A stretch of 64,000 nt of DNA, taken from positions 496,001 through 560,000 of the forward strand of contig NZ_CADFEN010000002.1 in assembly GCF_902833145.1 (NCBI RefSeq). Reading direction: 5' to 3'. Position numbers and translations under genes: made by a program. Shown here piece after piece: positions 8,619 through 17,711 of this stretch. Under the pieces are notes generated by a model. That model saw only the letters and a program-made list of their open reading frames with translations. It did no database searches and had not been told where the DNA came from. The DNA is from Burkholderia sp. BCC0506. GTDB taxonomy: Bacteria; Pseudomonadota; Gammaproteobacteria; Burkholderiales; Burkholderiaceae. Each line of letters opens with the position of its first letter. Position 1 is the first letter of the stretch.

Positions 8619-9665
8619 TTACCGCTCGATCTGCCGGTTCCAGCGCGTATCCCACTGCGCGCGACGCGCATTGATCGCGGCCCAGTCGACCACGGTCACC
8701 TTGCGCACCAGGTCCTCGACGTTGCCGAGGCTCTGCTGCATCGCGACGGGCATCTTCGCGAGGCGGTTGGTCGGGATCTGCTTGCCGGCCTCGGCCGCCT
8801 TCGTCTGCGCGGGCACGGACAGCAGGAACTGCGCGAGCTTCTGCGCCAGTTGCGGATCGGGATTGTTCGCGACCACGCACAGATCGACGAGCAGCAGCAC
8901 GGGGCCTTCCTTCGGGTTCGCATACGCGACGGGGATGCCCTTGTCCTGCAGGTCGCCCACCCCGGTCGGCGTGAGCGGGAACAGGCCGGCCTCGCCCGTC
9001 TGCACCATCTCGGAGATCTTCGCCGAATTCGGGATGTACTCGACGACGTTGGGCCCGACCGTGCTCGCCCACTTGCCGAAGCCGGGCTCGACGTTCTGTT
9101 CGTTGCCGCCGAGCAGCCGGTTGATCGCGAGGAAGCCGTGCAGCCCGAACGTGCTGCTCGACGCCGACTGGAACACGACCTTGCCCTTGTATTTCGGATC
9201 GGCGAAATCCATCCACGAGGTCGGCGGCGCCCAGCCTTTCTCCGCGAACAGCTTCTTGTTGTAGGCGATGCCGGTCATCCCGAGCTGCACGCCCGCGCCG
9301 ACGTCGTCCTTCATCCGCGCGAACGGGTACAGCTCCTTCAGCACCGGCGAATCGTCGAGTTTCTGGCATACGCCGAGGCTGACCGCGCGTGCCATCACGC
9401 CGTCGTCGAGGAACGCGACGTGGATCTGCGGCTTGTTGCGGTTCGCGAGCAGTTTCGCGAGCACGTCCGACGACGTGCCCGGAACGATCACGACTTTCAC
9501 GTTGTTCGCCTTCTCGAAGTCGGGCAGCACCTGGCTCGTATAGGCCTTTTCCATCGGGCCGCCGTTCATGCCGACGTAGATCGTCTTCGTTTGCGCGAAC
9601 GCGGGCGTGCCGACGCCTGCGATGCAGAGGGCGGCGGCCGCCGCGATCGTTCCGAGCAGTTTCAT
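8619..9665 (-). CDS. ABC transporter periplasmic substrate-binding protein (PotD/Fbp type)
   Basis: 348 residues: a signal peptide of about 25 residues (ending TPAFAQ), then a two-lobe binding-protein fold of the polyamine / iron / opine class (TKTIYVGMNGGPMEKAY at the mature N-terminus, GMTGIAYNKKLF, SWMDFADPKYKGKV). I chose ATG 9665 because the preceding gene stops there in an ATGA overlap and the signal peptide starts there. It is the last gene of the seven-gene minus-strand operon and should deliver substrate to the two permeases encoded upstream. Confidence 0.92.
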   Translation of the reverse strand: MKLLGTIAAAAALCIAGVGTPAFAQTKTIYVGMNGGPMEKAYTSQVLPDFEKANNVKVVIVPGTSSDVLAKLLANRNKPQIHVAFLDDGVMARAVSLGVCQKLDDSPVLKELYPFARMKDDVGAGVQLGMTGIAYNKKLFAEKGWAPPTSWMDFADPKYKGKVVFQSASSSTFGLHGFLAINRLLGGNEQNVEPGFGKWASTVGPNVVEYIPNSAKISEMVQTGEAGLFPLTPTGVGDLQDKGIPVAYANPKEGPVLLLVDLCVVANNPDPQLAQKLAQFLLSVPAQTKAAEAGKQIPTNRLAKMPVAMQQSLGNVEDLVRKVTVVDWAAINARRAQWDTRWNRQIER

Positions 9666-10813
9666 CAGTGGGGCTCCTCTTGACGGAAAGGGGCGGTCGG
9701 CGCGGCTTGGGGAAAGAAGCGGCCGATCGAGAATGCATCGAGTGGCGTGGCGGTTTCGCCCGCCGTGACGAGGTCGGCGAGCACGTCGCCGACGCCCGGC
9801 GCGAGCAGGAAACCGCCGCCGGAAAAACCGAACGCGTGCAGCAGATTCGGCGTGGTACGGCTCGCGCCGATGACCGGATTGTGGTCGGGCGTGCAGCCTT
9901 CGACGCCGCTCCACGTGCGGATCAGCAGCGCGTCGCGCAGCGCCGGCAGCAGCGCGCAGGCATCGCGCATCACCGCACGCGTCGTGTCGACCGACGGCTG
10001 GCCGAATTCACCGTCGCCGCGGCCGCGGCCGCCGCCGATCACGCAGTTGCCGCGCGCGACCTGCCGCGCATAGACGCCGCCGCCATACACGCCGAGGTTG
10101 TGCGTGATGAACGGCGGCAGCGGCTCGGTCACCCACATGTTCGGGTAGATCGGCTCCATCGGTACGGCTTCGCCGAAGCGTTCGGCGATCGTGTTCGCCC
10201 ATGCGCCGGCCGAGTTGATCAGCCACGTCGCGGTATGCGCGCGGCCGCCCGCGTGCCAGTGAAAGCGCGTGCCGTCGTGATGAATCTCGTCGACGGCGGT
10301 GTGCTCGAACACGTCCGCGCCCGCCGCGCGGGCCGCGCGTGCGAACGCGGGCGACACGATGCGCGGGTTCGCATGGCCGTCGGTTTCGCACAGCGAGCCG
10401 CCGAGCGCCGCGCGGCCGAGCCACGGGTAGCGGCGGCGGAACGCGTCGCCGCGCATGACCTGCAGCGGCAGGCCGTGTTCGGCGGCGAGCGCGGCGTACG
10501 CGTCGAGCGCATCGAGATCGGCATCGCTGCGCGCGAGCCGCAAGTGGCCCGAGACGACGAATTCGCCATCGATGCCGATCAGTTCGGGCAGCCGATCCCA
10601 GATGCGCCGTGCGCGCAGCGCGAGCGGCAGTTGCTCGGCCGGACGGCCCTGGCAGCGCACGCCGCCGTAGTTCACGCCGCTCGCCTGCGCGCCGCAGTCG
10701 CGCCGCTCGAACAGCCCGACGCGCAGCCCGCGCCGCGTCAGCGCGAGCGCGGCCGATGCGCCCACGAGGCCGCCGCCGACGATCGCGACGTCGTAATGGC
10801 GGATTTCACTCAT
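9665..10813 (-). CDS. DAO-family FAD oxidoreductase (HcnC / OoxB-like subunit)
   Basis: 382 residues. The N-terminal dinucleotide motif DVAIVGGGLVGASAALAL, the GVNYGGVRCQGR segment, and the C-terminal GWSGVEGCTPDHNP-like region (TWSGVEGCTPDHNPVIGAS) followed by HAFGFSGGGF mark the D-amino-acid oxidase / sarcosine oxidase family. With the next two upstream genes it forms the trio seen in hydrogen cyanide synthase HcnABC, opine oxidases and hydroxyproline dehydrogenases. In those enzymes this subunit oxidises the C-N bond. Substrate is unknown here. Confidence 0.9.
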   Translation of the reverse strand: MSEIRHYDVAIVGGGLVGASAALALTRRGLRVGLFERRDCGAQASGVNYGGVRCQGRPAEQLPLALRARRIWDRLPELIGIDGEFVVSGHLRLARSDADLDALDAYAALAAEHGLPLQVMRGDAFRRRYPWLGRAALGGSLCETDGHANPRIVSPAFARAARAAGADVFEHTAVDEIHHDGTRFHWHAGGRAHTATWLINSAGAWANTIAERFGEAVPMEPIYPNMWVTEPLPPFITHNLGVYGGGVYARQVARGNCVIGGGRGRGDGEFGQPSVDTTRAVMRDACALLPALRDALLIRTWSGVEGCTPDHNPVIGASRTTPNLLHAFGFSGGGFLLAPGVGDVLADLVTAGETATPLDAFSIGRFFPQAAPTAPFRQEEPH

Positions 10814-12248
10814 CGCGCGCCTCGTCGGGAATCGCCGCGACGTCGTCGCCCGCGAGCGCGGCGGAGATCGGGAACGGCTTCACGGGCGGTTGCACACGCA
10901 ACCGGCCGACGTCGGCGAGCGGGCGGCCGGTTGCGGCGGCCAGCACCAGCGCGGCCGCGTCGCCGCACATGCGGCCCTGACAGCGGCCCATGCCGACGCG
11001 CGTCAGCGCTTTCAGCCGGTTCAGCTCGGTTGCCGCGCCGCCGCGAATGCAGCGACGCAGCGTGCCCGCGTCGATCTCCTCGCAGCGGCATACGATCGTG
11101 TCGTCCGGGCAGCGCGCGGCCAGCTCGGCCGGCGGCGCGAACGCCGCTTCGAGGCCCGCGCGGAAGGTGCCGATGCGGGCGAGCATGTGTTCGAGCGCCG
11201 CCGCGTCGGGTTTGCCGGACGGCGAGCGCGGCGCGATGCCTGCATCGTCGAGCAACGCGAGCGCCGCCCGCCGGCCTGATGCTTCGGCCGCGTCGGCGCC
11301 AGCGATCCCCGCGCCGTCGCCCGCGACGTAGATGCCGCGCACCGACGTACGCCCGGCCGCGTCGCGTTCGGGCAGCCATGCGCGATGGAGCGGGTCGAAG
11401 CCGAACCGGCAACCGGCGAGATCGGCGAGCTGCGTTTCGGCGCGCAGGCCGAAGCCGAGGCCGAGCGCATCGCAGTCGAGCAGGCGCGGTGGCGCGCGGC
11501 GTGCGCCGTCGCCGCCCGCGCGCCAGGCGAGCCCCGTCACATGCCGGTCGCCGAGCACGCGTTCGAGCGTGACGCCGGTTTCGATCGCGATGCCGTGCGC
11601 GCGCAGCCAGCCGATGTAATACAGCCCCTTCGCGAAGATCGACGGCATGCGCAGCAGCGCGGGCGCGGCAGCGGCCTGCCGGCGCAGCGGGCTCGTGTCG
11701 AGCACGGCCGCGACCTGTGCGCCGGCCTTCGCGTACTGATACGCGACGAGATACAGCAGCGGCCCCGTGCCCGCGAACACGATGCGCCGGCCGATCGCGC
11801 AACCCTGCGCCTTCAGCGCGACCTGAGCGCCGCCGAGCGTGTAGACGCCCGCGAGCGTCCAGCCCGGCACGGGCAGCATCCGGTCGGTCGCACCGCTCGC
11901 GACGATCAGGTGCGAGTACGGCACCGTCACCTCGCGGCCGCCCTGCAGCGTGTCCACGCGGCCCGCGCCGCATGCCCACGCAAGCGTGTCCGGCCGGTAG
12001 TCGACGTGCGGCAGCAGCGCGGCCATCGTCCGGTGCACGGCGTCGGCCTTGCCGGCATCGAACCCGTACAGCGCGCGCTTGCCGCGTACGAACGTGCCGT
12101 CGGGCGGCGGCTGACGATAGATCTGCCCGCCCCAGCGCGCGTTCTCGTCGATCACGACCGGGCGCAGCCCCGCGTCGACCAGCGCTTCGGCCGCGCGCAC
12201 GCCGGCCGGCCCCGCGCCGACGATCACCGGTTGCAGCGCGGCGCTCAT
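10806..12248 (-). CDS. FAD/NAD(P)-binding oxidoreductase with BFD-like [2Fe-2S] domain (HcnB / OoxA-like)
   Basis: 480 residues. The N-terminal PVIVGAGPAGVRAAEAL Rossmann motif is followed by GGQIYRQPP and a second nucleotide fold (RIVFAGTGPLLYLVAY). The C-terminal 90 residues carry VCRCEEI and GRCQGRMCG, four cysteines in the bacterioferritin-associated-ferredoxin pattern. This layout is that of HcnB and of opine / hydroxyproline dehydrogenase alpha subunits. The stop overlaps the next start by 8 bp and its own start overlaps the ferredoxin stop, so stoichiometric expression is likely. Confidence 0.9.
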   Translation of the reverse strand: MSAALQPVIVGAGPAGVRAAEALVDAGLRPVVIDENARWGGQIYRQPPPDGTFVRGKRALYGFDAGKADAVHRTMAALLPHVDYRPDTLAWACGAGRVDTLQGGREVTVPYSHLIVASGATDRMLPVPGWTLAGVYTLGGAQVALKAQGCAIGRRIVFAGTGPLLYLVAYQYAKAGAQVAAVLDTSPLRRQAAAAPALLRMPSIFAKGLYYIGWLRAHGIAIETGVTLERVLGDRHVTGLAWRAGGDGARRAPPRLLDCDALGLGFGLRAETQLADLAGCRFGFDPLHRAWLPERDAAGRTSVRGIYVAGDGAGIAGADAAEASGRRAALALLDDAGIAPRSPSGKPDAAALEHMLARIGTFRAGLEAAFAPPAELAARCPDDTIVCRCEEIDAGTLRRCIRGGAATELNRLKALTRVGMGRCQGRMCGDAAALVLAAATGRPLADVGRLRVQPPVKPFPISAALAGDDVAAIPDEARDE

Positions 12249-12592
12249 GATGCGTCTCCGGTCGCGGCCGGCGGGGCAGTCGTGACAATCCGCATGCCGT
12301 CGGCGATCGGCGTCGAGCACGCGCGCACGCGCGTGCCGGCTTCGGTGCGCACCCAGCAATCCTGGCAGGCGCCGATCAGGCAGAAGCCCGCGCGCGACTG
12401 CCCGCTGAATTCGCTCACGCGCACGCGACGCTGCGCGACGAGAATCGCGGTGAGCACCGTGTCGCCGGCAAGCGCCTGCGCGGGCCGGCCGTCGAGCGTG
12501 AACGCGATGGCCGCGCGCGCGCGTTCGGCAACGCGCACGAACTGCGCGCCGTCGTCCGCGAGGTCGGTGGAAGGGGAAGCGGGAATCGTCAT
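12245..12592 (-). CDS. [2Fe-2S] ferredoxin-like subunit (HcnA-like)
   Basis: 115 residues. A beta-grasp core (IAFTLDGRPAQALAGDTVLT) leads to GFCLIGACQDCWV and a later RVRACST, the plant-type four-cysteine pattern found in HcnA and in the small subunits of sarcosine and hydroxyproline oxidases. It probably passes electrons within the three-subunit dehydrogenase. ATG 12592 and stop 12245 both overlap the neighbours. Confidence 0.9.
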   Translation of the reverse strand: MTIPASPSTDLADDGAQFVRVAERARAAIAFTLDGRPAQALAGDTVLTAILVAQRRVRVSEFSGQSRAGFCLIGACQDCWVRTEAGTRVRACSTPIADGMRIVTTAPPAATGDAS

Positions 12593-13386
12593 CAATGTTG
12601 GCCGATCAGGATGCGGTTCAGGCCGTACACGCGATCGAGCAGCAGCATCGCGCCGGCGGTGATGAAGATGACGAGCGCCGACACCGACGCCATCATCGGA
12701 TCGATCGATTCGGTCGCGTACATGTACATGCGCACGGGCAGCGTGACCGTCTGCGGCGACGTGACGAAGATCGACATCGTCAGCTCGTCGAAGCTGTTGA
12801 TGAACGCGAGCAGCCAGCCGCCCGTGATGCCGGGCACGATCATCGGCAGCGTGATGCGGCGGAAGGTCGTCCACGGATCCGCGCCGAGCGAGCACGCGGC
12901 CTGCTCGATGCTGCGGTCGAGGCCCGCGACGGACGCGAGCACGAGCCGCATCACGAACGGCGTGATGACGATCATGTGCGCGAGCACCAGCCACGCGAAC
13001 GAGCCGGTCGCGCCGATCAGCGCGAAGAAGCGCAGCAGCGCGATGCCGAGCACGAGGCCGGGAATCACGAGCGGCGACAGCAGCAGGCCGTTCAGGAACG
13101 CGCGGCCCGGAAACGTCGCGCGGCCGATCGCGAGGCCGGCCGGCAACGCGATCGCGAGCGACAGCGTCGCCGACGCGAACGCGAGCTTCACGCTGTTCGC
13201 GAACGCGGTGACGAAGTCGGGATAGTCGAGGATCGCGCGGAACCAGCGCAGCGACGCGCCGTGTACCGGCAGCGTCAGCGTTTCGTCGGGCGTGAACGCG
13301 ACGAGCACGACGATCGCGAGCGGCGCGAGCACGAACAGGATCACGAGCGTGTGGAACGCAAGAGCGAAGGGGCCGTTCTTTCTCAT
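12592..13386 (-). CDS. ABC transporter permease (PotC type)
   Basis: 264 residues with six hydrophobic segments. The EAA-type loop EQAACSLGADPWTTFRRITLPMIVPGI contacts the ATPase. The FTPDETLTLPVHGASLRWF segment near the N-terminus is typical of PotC-like polyamine and opine permeases. It overlaps both neighbours and pairs with the permease encoded immediately upstream. Confidence 0.93.
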   Translation of the reverse strand: MRKNGPFALAFHTLVILFVLAPLAIVVLVAFTPDETLTLPVHGASLRWFRAILDYPDFVTAFANSVKLAFASATLSLAIALPAGLAIGRATFPGRAFLNGLLLSPLVIPGLVLGIALLRFFALIGATGSFAWLVLAHMIVITPFVMRLVLASVAGLDRSIEQAACSLGADPWTTFRRITLPMIVPGITGGWLLAFINSFDELTMSIFVTSPQTVTLPVRMYMYATESIDPMMASVSALVIFITAGAMLLLDRVYGLNRILIGQH

Positions 13387-14387
13387 CGCGATGCGCCTCC
13401 GAGGCTGCGTGCGTAGCGGCGTTCGAGCACGCGGTAGTAGGTGAGCATCACGACGAGGTTCGCGGCCAGCAGCAACACCGCGATCGTCGCGCCGAGCGGC
13501 CAGTTCAGCGAGCCGAGGAATTCGTCGTAGACGGCGGTGGCCGCCACCTTCAGCCGGCGTCCGCCGAGCAGGCCGGGAATCGCGAATGCGCTCGCCGACA
13601 GCCCGAACACCATCAGACTGCCCGACAGCACGCCCGGCATCAGTTGCGGCACGACGATGCGGCGCAGCGTCGTGAACGGCGACGCGCCGAGCGACAGCGC
13701 CGCATGTTCGGTCTGCGGATCGAGCCGCTGCAATGCCGTCCACACGGGAATCACCATGAACGGCAGCATCACGTGCACCAGCGCGATCACGATCGCGAAC
13801 GTCGTGTATTCGAGCTTGTACGGGCCGAGGCCCACGAGCGCGAGCGCCTGGTTCACGAGTCCGCTCGTGTTCAGCAGCATGCTCCAGCCGAACGCGCGCA
13901 CGACGACCGACACGAGCAGCGGCGCGAGGATCGCGAGCAGGAACAGCGAACGCCACGGGTCGCGCATCTTCGACAGCACGTACGCTTCCGGCGTGCCGAT
14001 CGCGACGCAGAGCGCGGTGGTCAGCGCGGCGATGCCGAACGTGCGCGCGAAGATCGTGTGGAAATACGACGAGCCGAGCACCTCCGCGTAGTGGCCGAAC
14101 TGGAACGCGGCGATCGGGCCGGTCGCCGGATCGAAGCGGTAGAACGTGAGCGCGAACGTCATCGCGAGCGGCACGAGCACGAGCGCGGCGAACAGCGCGA
14201 AGGCAGGCGCGCACATCAGCCAGAGCGGCGCGTGGGCACGCCACGTCGCACGCATCGTGCGCGTCGTCGGCGTCGTTTGTGTCGTGTGCGCGGTGGCGAC
14301 GCGCGCCGGCACCGCGTCATGCGAGGCCGGTTGCGCGAGGCCGGGCGGGGCGCCGTCGCCGGGCAGCGGGCGGGAGGGCTGTTGCAT
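13383..14387 (-). CDS. ABC transporter permease (PotB type)
   Basis: 334 residues. After a long polar, Thr-rich N-terminus (about 50 residues) come six membrane segments and the EAA loop EHAALSLGASPFTTLRRIVVPQLMPGV. The ATG directly follows the stop of the ATPase gene. A start nearer the first membrane helix is possible, for example the Met at residue 45, since the N-terminal 45 residues look low-complexity. Confidence 0.9.
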   Translation of the reverse strand: MQQPSRPLPGDGAPPGLAQPASHDAVPARVATAHTTQTTPTTRTMRATWRAHAPLWLMCAPAFALFAALVLVPLAMTFALTFYRFDPATGPIAAFQFGHYAEVLGSSYFHTIFARTFGIAALTTALCVAIGTPEAYVLSKMRDPWRSLFLLAILAPLLVSVVVRAFGWSMLLNTSGLVNQALALVGLGPYKLEYTTFAIVIALVHVMLPFMVIPVWTALQRLDPQTEHAALSLGASPFTTLRRIVVPQLMPGVLSGSLMVFGLSASAFAIPGLLGGRRLKVAATAVYDEFLGSLNWPLGATIAVLLLAANLVVMLTYYRVLERRYARSLGGASR

Positions 14388-15470
14388 TCAGGCCTCCCGG
14401 CGCATCACGCGCACCGCGTCGCTGTGCCAGTCGATGCCGACCGGCGCGCCTTCCGCGAGCGGCTCCGCCCCTTCGTTCTGGCAGCACACGAGCACCTCGC
14501 CGAGCGCGCTGTCGACGCGGTACAGCCACTGGCTGCCGAGGAAGAAGCGGCTCGTGACCGTCGCGGCGAAGCGGCCGGCGTCGGGCGCGCACAGCCGCAG
14601 CTTCTCCGGACGGATGCAGACCGACACCGCATCGCCCACGCGCATGTCGCGCTCGCGCGGCGGCAGGTGCGCGGTACGGCCCGTCTCGGCGAGATCGTGC
14701 CCGAGGTCGATGCGGATCGCGTCGCCATCGTGCGCGACGATCGTGCCGGGCAGCAGGTTCGCCTTGCCGATGAACTGCGACACGAAGTGATTTTCCGGGC
14801 GTTCGTACGCGCGGTACGGCGTATCGGTCTGCGTGATGCGGCCGGCTTCCATCACGACCACGCGATCGCTGATCGACAGCGCTTCCGACTGATCGTGCGT
14901 GACCATGATCGTCGTCGTGCCGATCTTGCGCTGGATCGCGCGCAGCTCGAACTGCATGTCCTCGCGCAGCTTCGCATCGAGATTCGACATCGGCTCGTCG
15001 AGCAGCAGCACGGGCGGCTCGATCACGACCGCGCGTGCGATCGCGACGCGCTGCCGCTGGCCGCCCGACAGTTCGCGCGGGAAACGGTGCGCGAGTGCGT
15101 CGAGCCGCACGAGCGCCAGTGCCGCGCGGATGCGCTCCGCGCGCTCGGCCTTGTCGACGCCGCGCATGTCGAGGCCGAAGCCGACGTTCTCGGCGACGCT
15201 CATGTGCGGAAACAGCGCATAGCTCTGGAACACGATGCCGAGCCCACGGCGGTTCGGCTTCAGGTGCGTGATGTCCTGCCCGTCGAGCGCGATGCGACCG
15301 CGCGTGACGTCGACGAAACCGGCGATCATCTGCAGCGTGGTGGTCTTGCCGCAGCCTGACGGCCCGAGCAGCGACACGAATTCGCCTTGCTCGACCGACA
15401 GGTTGACGTCCGCGACGGCGGTGAGCTCGCCGAAGGTTTTCGTCAGATCCGTAAGCGTGAGAAACGACAT
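14388..15470 (-). CDS. ABC transporter ATP-binding protein (PotA type)
   Basis: 360 residues. Walker A GPSGCGKTT, signature LSGGQRQRVAIARA, Walker B LLLDEPMSNLD and the switch His in MVTHDQSEA are all intact, followed by a C-terminal TOBE domain. It is the first gene of the seven-gene operon and lies opposite the IclR regulator across a 290-bp control region. It would power import through the two permeases. The substrate is likely an opine-, imino-acid- or polyamine-like compound, judged from the dehydrogenase genes in the same operon. Confidence 0.94.
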   Translation of the reverse strand: MSFLTLTDLTKTFGELTAVADVNLSVEQGEFVSLLGPSGCGKTTTLQMIAGFVDVTRGRIALDGQDITHLKPNRRGLGIVFQSYALFPHMSVAENVGFGLDMRGVDKAERAERIRAALALVRLDALAHRFPRELSGGQRQRVAIARAVVIEPPVLLLDEPMSNLDAKLREDMQFELRAIQRKIGTTTIMVTHDQSEALSISDRVVVMEAGRITQTDTPYRAYERPENHFVSQFIGKANLLPGTIVAHDGDAIRIDLGHDLAETGRTAHLPPRERDMRVGDAVSVCIRPEKLRLCAPDAGRFAATVTSRFFLGSQWLYRVDSALGEVLVCCQNEGAEPLAEGAPVGIDWHSDAVRVMRREA

Positions 15471-15556
15471 GGGGAGCTCCGGGTTCGCACACCGCGTGGC
15501 CGGTGCGCTGATGACGCGGACTCTAGCCAGCCATATTTCGGCGCGTCAATTTCGAA

Positions 15557-15601
15557 TTCTGCTGAACGGGATGAATTTCGAAAAAATTCCATTGAACGGA
15601 A
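15557..15601. promoter_or_regulatory. tandem IclR-type operator candidates
   Basis: Two related 15-mers lie here: TTCTGCTGAACGGGA (15557-15571) and TTCCATTGAACGGAA (15587-15601). Both fit TTCC-N7-GGAA, and their starts are 30 bp apart, close to three helical turns, so both would face the same side of the DNA. They sit upstream of the ATPase start on the operon side of the divergent region. IclR proteins commonly bind such short palindromes as paired dimers. Confidence 0.6.
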
Positions 15602-15730
15602 TGAACGAGAAAATCGTCCGCGATTCGTTCCGGTGGGTGAAGGCGATCGAGCCGTGAAATGCGTGCGTCAATCCCGTGCACACCCGGATGCCCGCGGATT
15701 TTCGGCCGGACGACAATGGCGGCTATCGTA

Positions 15731-15745
15731 TTCCGCTCAATGAAA
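15731..15745. promoter_or_regulatory. third IclR-type operator candidate (autoregulation)
   Basis: TTCCGCTCAATGAAA is nearly the reverse complement of the site at 15587-15601 (which reads TTCCGTTCAATGGAA on the other strand; 13 of 15 bases agree). It lies 15 bp before the chosen IclR start, overlapping the leader, which would suit autorepression. Confidence 0.6.
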
Positions 15746-15760
15746 TCGAGGAGAGCCGGC

Positions 15761-16666
15761 ATGCAGGACCCCCATTCGCCCGGAACGTCGTCGGCCGCAC
15801 GCGCACCGCGCTCGGACGACGACGCCGTCGACGCGGCAGATTCGGTCGAGCCTGCCGGCGCGCCCGGCACCGGCATGCTGCAGCGCGCGTTCGCGATCCT
15901 GCGCGCGCTGGCCGGCATGCAGCAGGACGGCGTGCGCGTCACGCATCTGGCGAAGGCCGTCGGCCTCACGCAGGGCACCGCGCACCGGATCCTGCAATCG
16001 CTGATCGCCGAAGGGATGGTCGAACAGGACGAGCAGTCGAAGCTGTACCGGCTGAGCGTCGATTTCTTCGCGCTCGCCGCGCAGGCGGGCAACCCGAGCA
16101 GCATGCGCACGCTGTGCCGTCCCGCGCTGCTGCGGCTGTGCGCGAGCCTCGGCGAAACCATCTTCCTGCTCGTGAAGAGCGGCTTCGACGCCGTGTGTCT
16201 CGACCTGTGCGAAGGGCCGTTTCCGATCCGCTCGTTTACCGGCGACATCGGTGGGCGCATCGCGCTCGGCGTCGGGCAGGGCAGCCTCGCGATCCTCGCG
16301 TTTCTGCCCGAGGCCGAACGCGAGGAGGTGATCCGCTTCAACGTGCCGCGCATCCGCGGCTACGGCGTGCTCGACGAGGTATATCTGCGCACCGAGATCG
16401 AACGCGTGCGGCAACTCGGCTACGCGGGCCGCAACAGCGGCGTGCTCGACGGGATGGCCGGCGTCGCGGTGCCGATCCTCGATCGCACCGGTTATCCGGT
16501 GGGTGCGCTGAGCGTCGGCACGCTTGCGTCGCGGCTCGGCGACGACCGGATGCCGATGGTCGTCGAACTGCTGCGGCGCCAGGCCGACGCGATCGGGCCG
16601 CGCACCAATCCGTTCGACGCCGCGTTGCGGCGGCCGATGCACGGGCTATCGGGGAAAGCCGTGTAG
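15761..16666 (+). CDS. IclR-family transcriptional regulator
   Basis: 301 residues from ATG 15761, chosen for the GAGGAG ribosome site 6-13 bp upstream; an ATG-type start at 15659 would add a poorly conserved 34-residue leader covering the third operator. A winged helix-turn-helix lies at about residues 40-100 (MLQRAFAILRALAG, VTHLAKAVGLTQGTAHRILQ), followed by the IclR effector domain (YAGRNSGVLDGMAGVAVPIL). It is divergent from the ABC-importer / dehydrogenase operon and presumably represses or activates it according to the imported compound. Confidence 0.93.
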   Translation: MQDPHSPGTSSAARAPRSDDDAVDAADSVEPAGAPGTGMLQRAFAILRALAGMQQDGVRVTHLAKAVGLTQGTAHRILQSLIAEGMVEQDEQSKLYRLSVDFFALAAQAGNPSSMRTLCRPALLRLCASLGETIFLLVKSGFDAVCLDLCEGPFPIRSFTGDIGGRIALGVGQGSLAILAFLPEAEREEVIRFNVPRIRGYGVLDEVYLRTEIERVRQLGYAGRNSGVLDGMAGVAVPILDRTGYPVGALSVGTLASRLGDDRMPMVVELLRRQADAIGPRTNPFDAALRRPMHGLSGKAV

Positions 16667-16729
16667 CGGGCGTCGCGCGTTGCCGTTTCATCGGCTTGCT
16701 TGCGCAAGCCATTCGCGGCCGATCGAGGC

Positions 16730-16764
16730 GCGCAGGGTCCGGCGGACCCGCGCTTTCGTTTTTT
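16730..16764 (+). terminator. rho-independent terminator after the IclR gene
   Basis: GCGC-A-GGGTCC, loop GGC, GGACCC-GCGC forms a 10-bp stem with one bulged A, followed by TTTCGTTTTTT. The remaining bases up to 16964 hold only a short TTCGA-A-TCGAA palindrome (16807-16817) that could serve the SDR promoter. Confidence 0.8.
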
Positions 16765-16964
16765 CCTGCGGGCTTGCGCGTGTGGCGCCGCGAGCGCGCG
16801 ATACCGTTCGAATCGAATGGCGTTTTTCGAGGGTTATACGACCTTTGCGCCATAGGTGTCCCGTTCCATACTTCACGTGAACGATCAAGGCGGAGCAAGC
16901 GCGCGAACGCAGCCCCGTGTCGCGTATCCGGCCTGATCAATCACGACATGAACGGGAACGGAAG

Positions 16965-17711
16965 ATGAGACTCGAGAGTAAATCGGCATTGATCACCGGG
17001 GGCACCAGCGGCATCGGCCTCGCCACCGCGAAGCTGTTCATTGCGGAAGGCGCGCGCGTCGCGGTGACGGGGCGCGACGAGGCCGCCTTCGACCGCGTGA
17101 AGGCGGCGCTCGGCGAGCAGGCGCTCGTGCTCAAGGGCGACGTACGGTCGCTCGACGACATGCGCGCGATCGCCACCGAGGTCAACGACACGTTCGGCGG
17201 CCTCGATGTCGTGTTCGCCAATGCCGGCTGGGCGTTCCCGTCCGCCGTCGACGACATCGACGACACGCTCTACGACGACATCATGGACATCAACGTCAAG
17301 GGCGTGGTGTTCACGCTTCAGGCGGTGCTGCCGTACTTGCGCGAAGGTTCTTCGGTGGTCCTCAATACCTCGTTCGTCGCGCAGACCGGCAAGCATGGCA
17401 TCTCGTTGACCGCCGCGGCGAAGGCCGCCGTGCGATCGCTGGCCCGCAGCTGGTCGTACGAATTTCTCGACCGGAATATCCGCTTCAACGCGATCGCGCC
17501 CGGCGCGATCGACACACCGCTGCTCTCGAAGTGGGGCAAGCCCGCCGAATGGGTGCGCGCCCGCAAGGCCGAATTCGCCGAAGCGATTCCGGTGGGCCGC
17601 ATGGGCAACGCGGACGACATCGCCTACGCCGCGCTCTATCTCGCCAGCGACGAATCCTCGTACGTCGTCGGCACCGAGCTGGTCGTCGATGGCGGCGCGT
17701 CGCAGCTTTAA
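16965..17711 (+). CDS. SDR-family protein with altered catalytic tyrosine
   Basis: 248 residues, a classical short-chain dehydrogenase by layout: [19 protein letters not shown] (TGxxxGxG cofactor motif), NAGWA, the active-site serine in VVLNTSF, and [10 protein letters not shown]. The catalytic YxxxK reads TAAAK in [10 protein letters not shown], so the tyrosine position is Thr. Oxidoreductase activity may be lost or may use another residue. ATG 16965 follows GGAAGA; the longer ORF start at 16917 lacks a ribosome site. It begins a cluster with a DJ-1-type protein and a SnoaL-like protein. Confidence 0.9.
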   Translation: MRLESKSALITGGTSGIGLATAKLFIAEGARVAVTGRDEAAFDRVKAALGEQALVLKGDVRSLDDMRAIATEVNDTFGGLDVVFANAGWAFPSAVDDIDDTLYDDIMDINVKGVVFTLQAVLPYLREGSSVVLNTSFVAQTGKHGISLTAAAKAAVRSLARSWSYEFLDRNIRFNAIAPGAIDTPLLSKWGKPAEWVRARKAEFAEAIPVGRMGNADDIAYAALYLASDESSYVVGTELVVDGGASQL

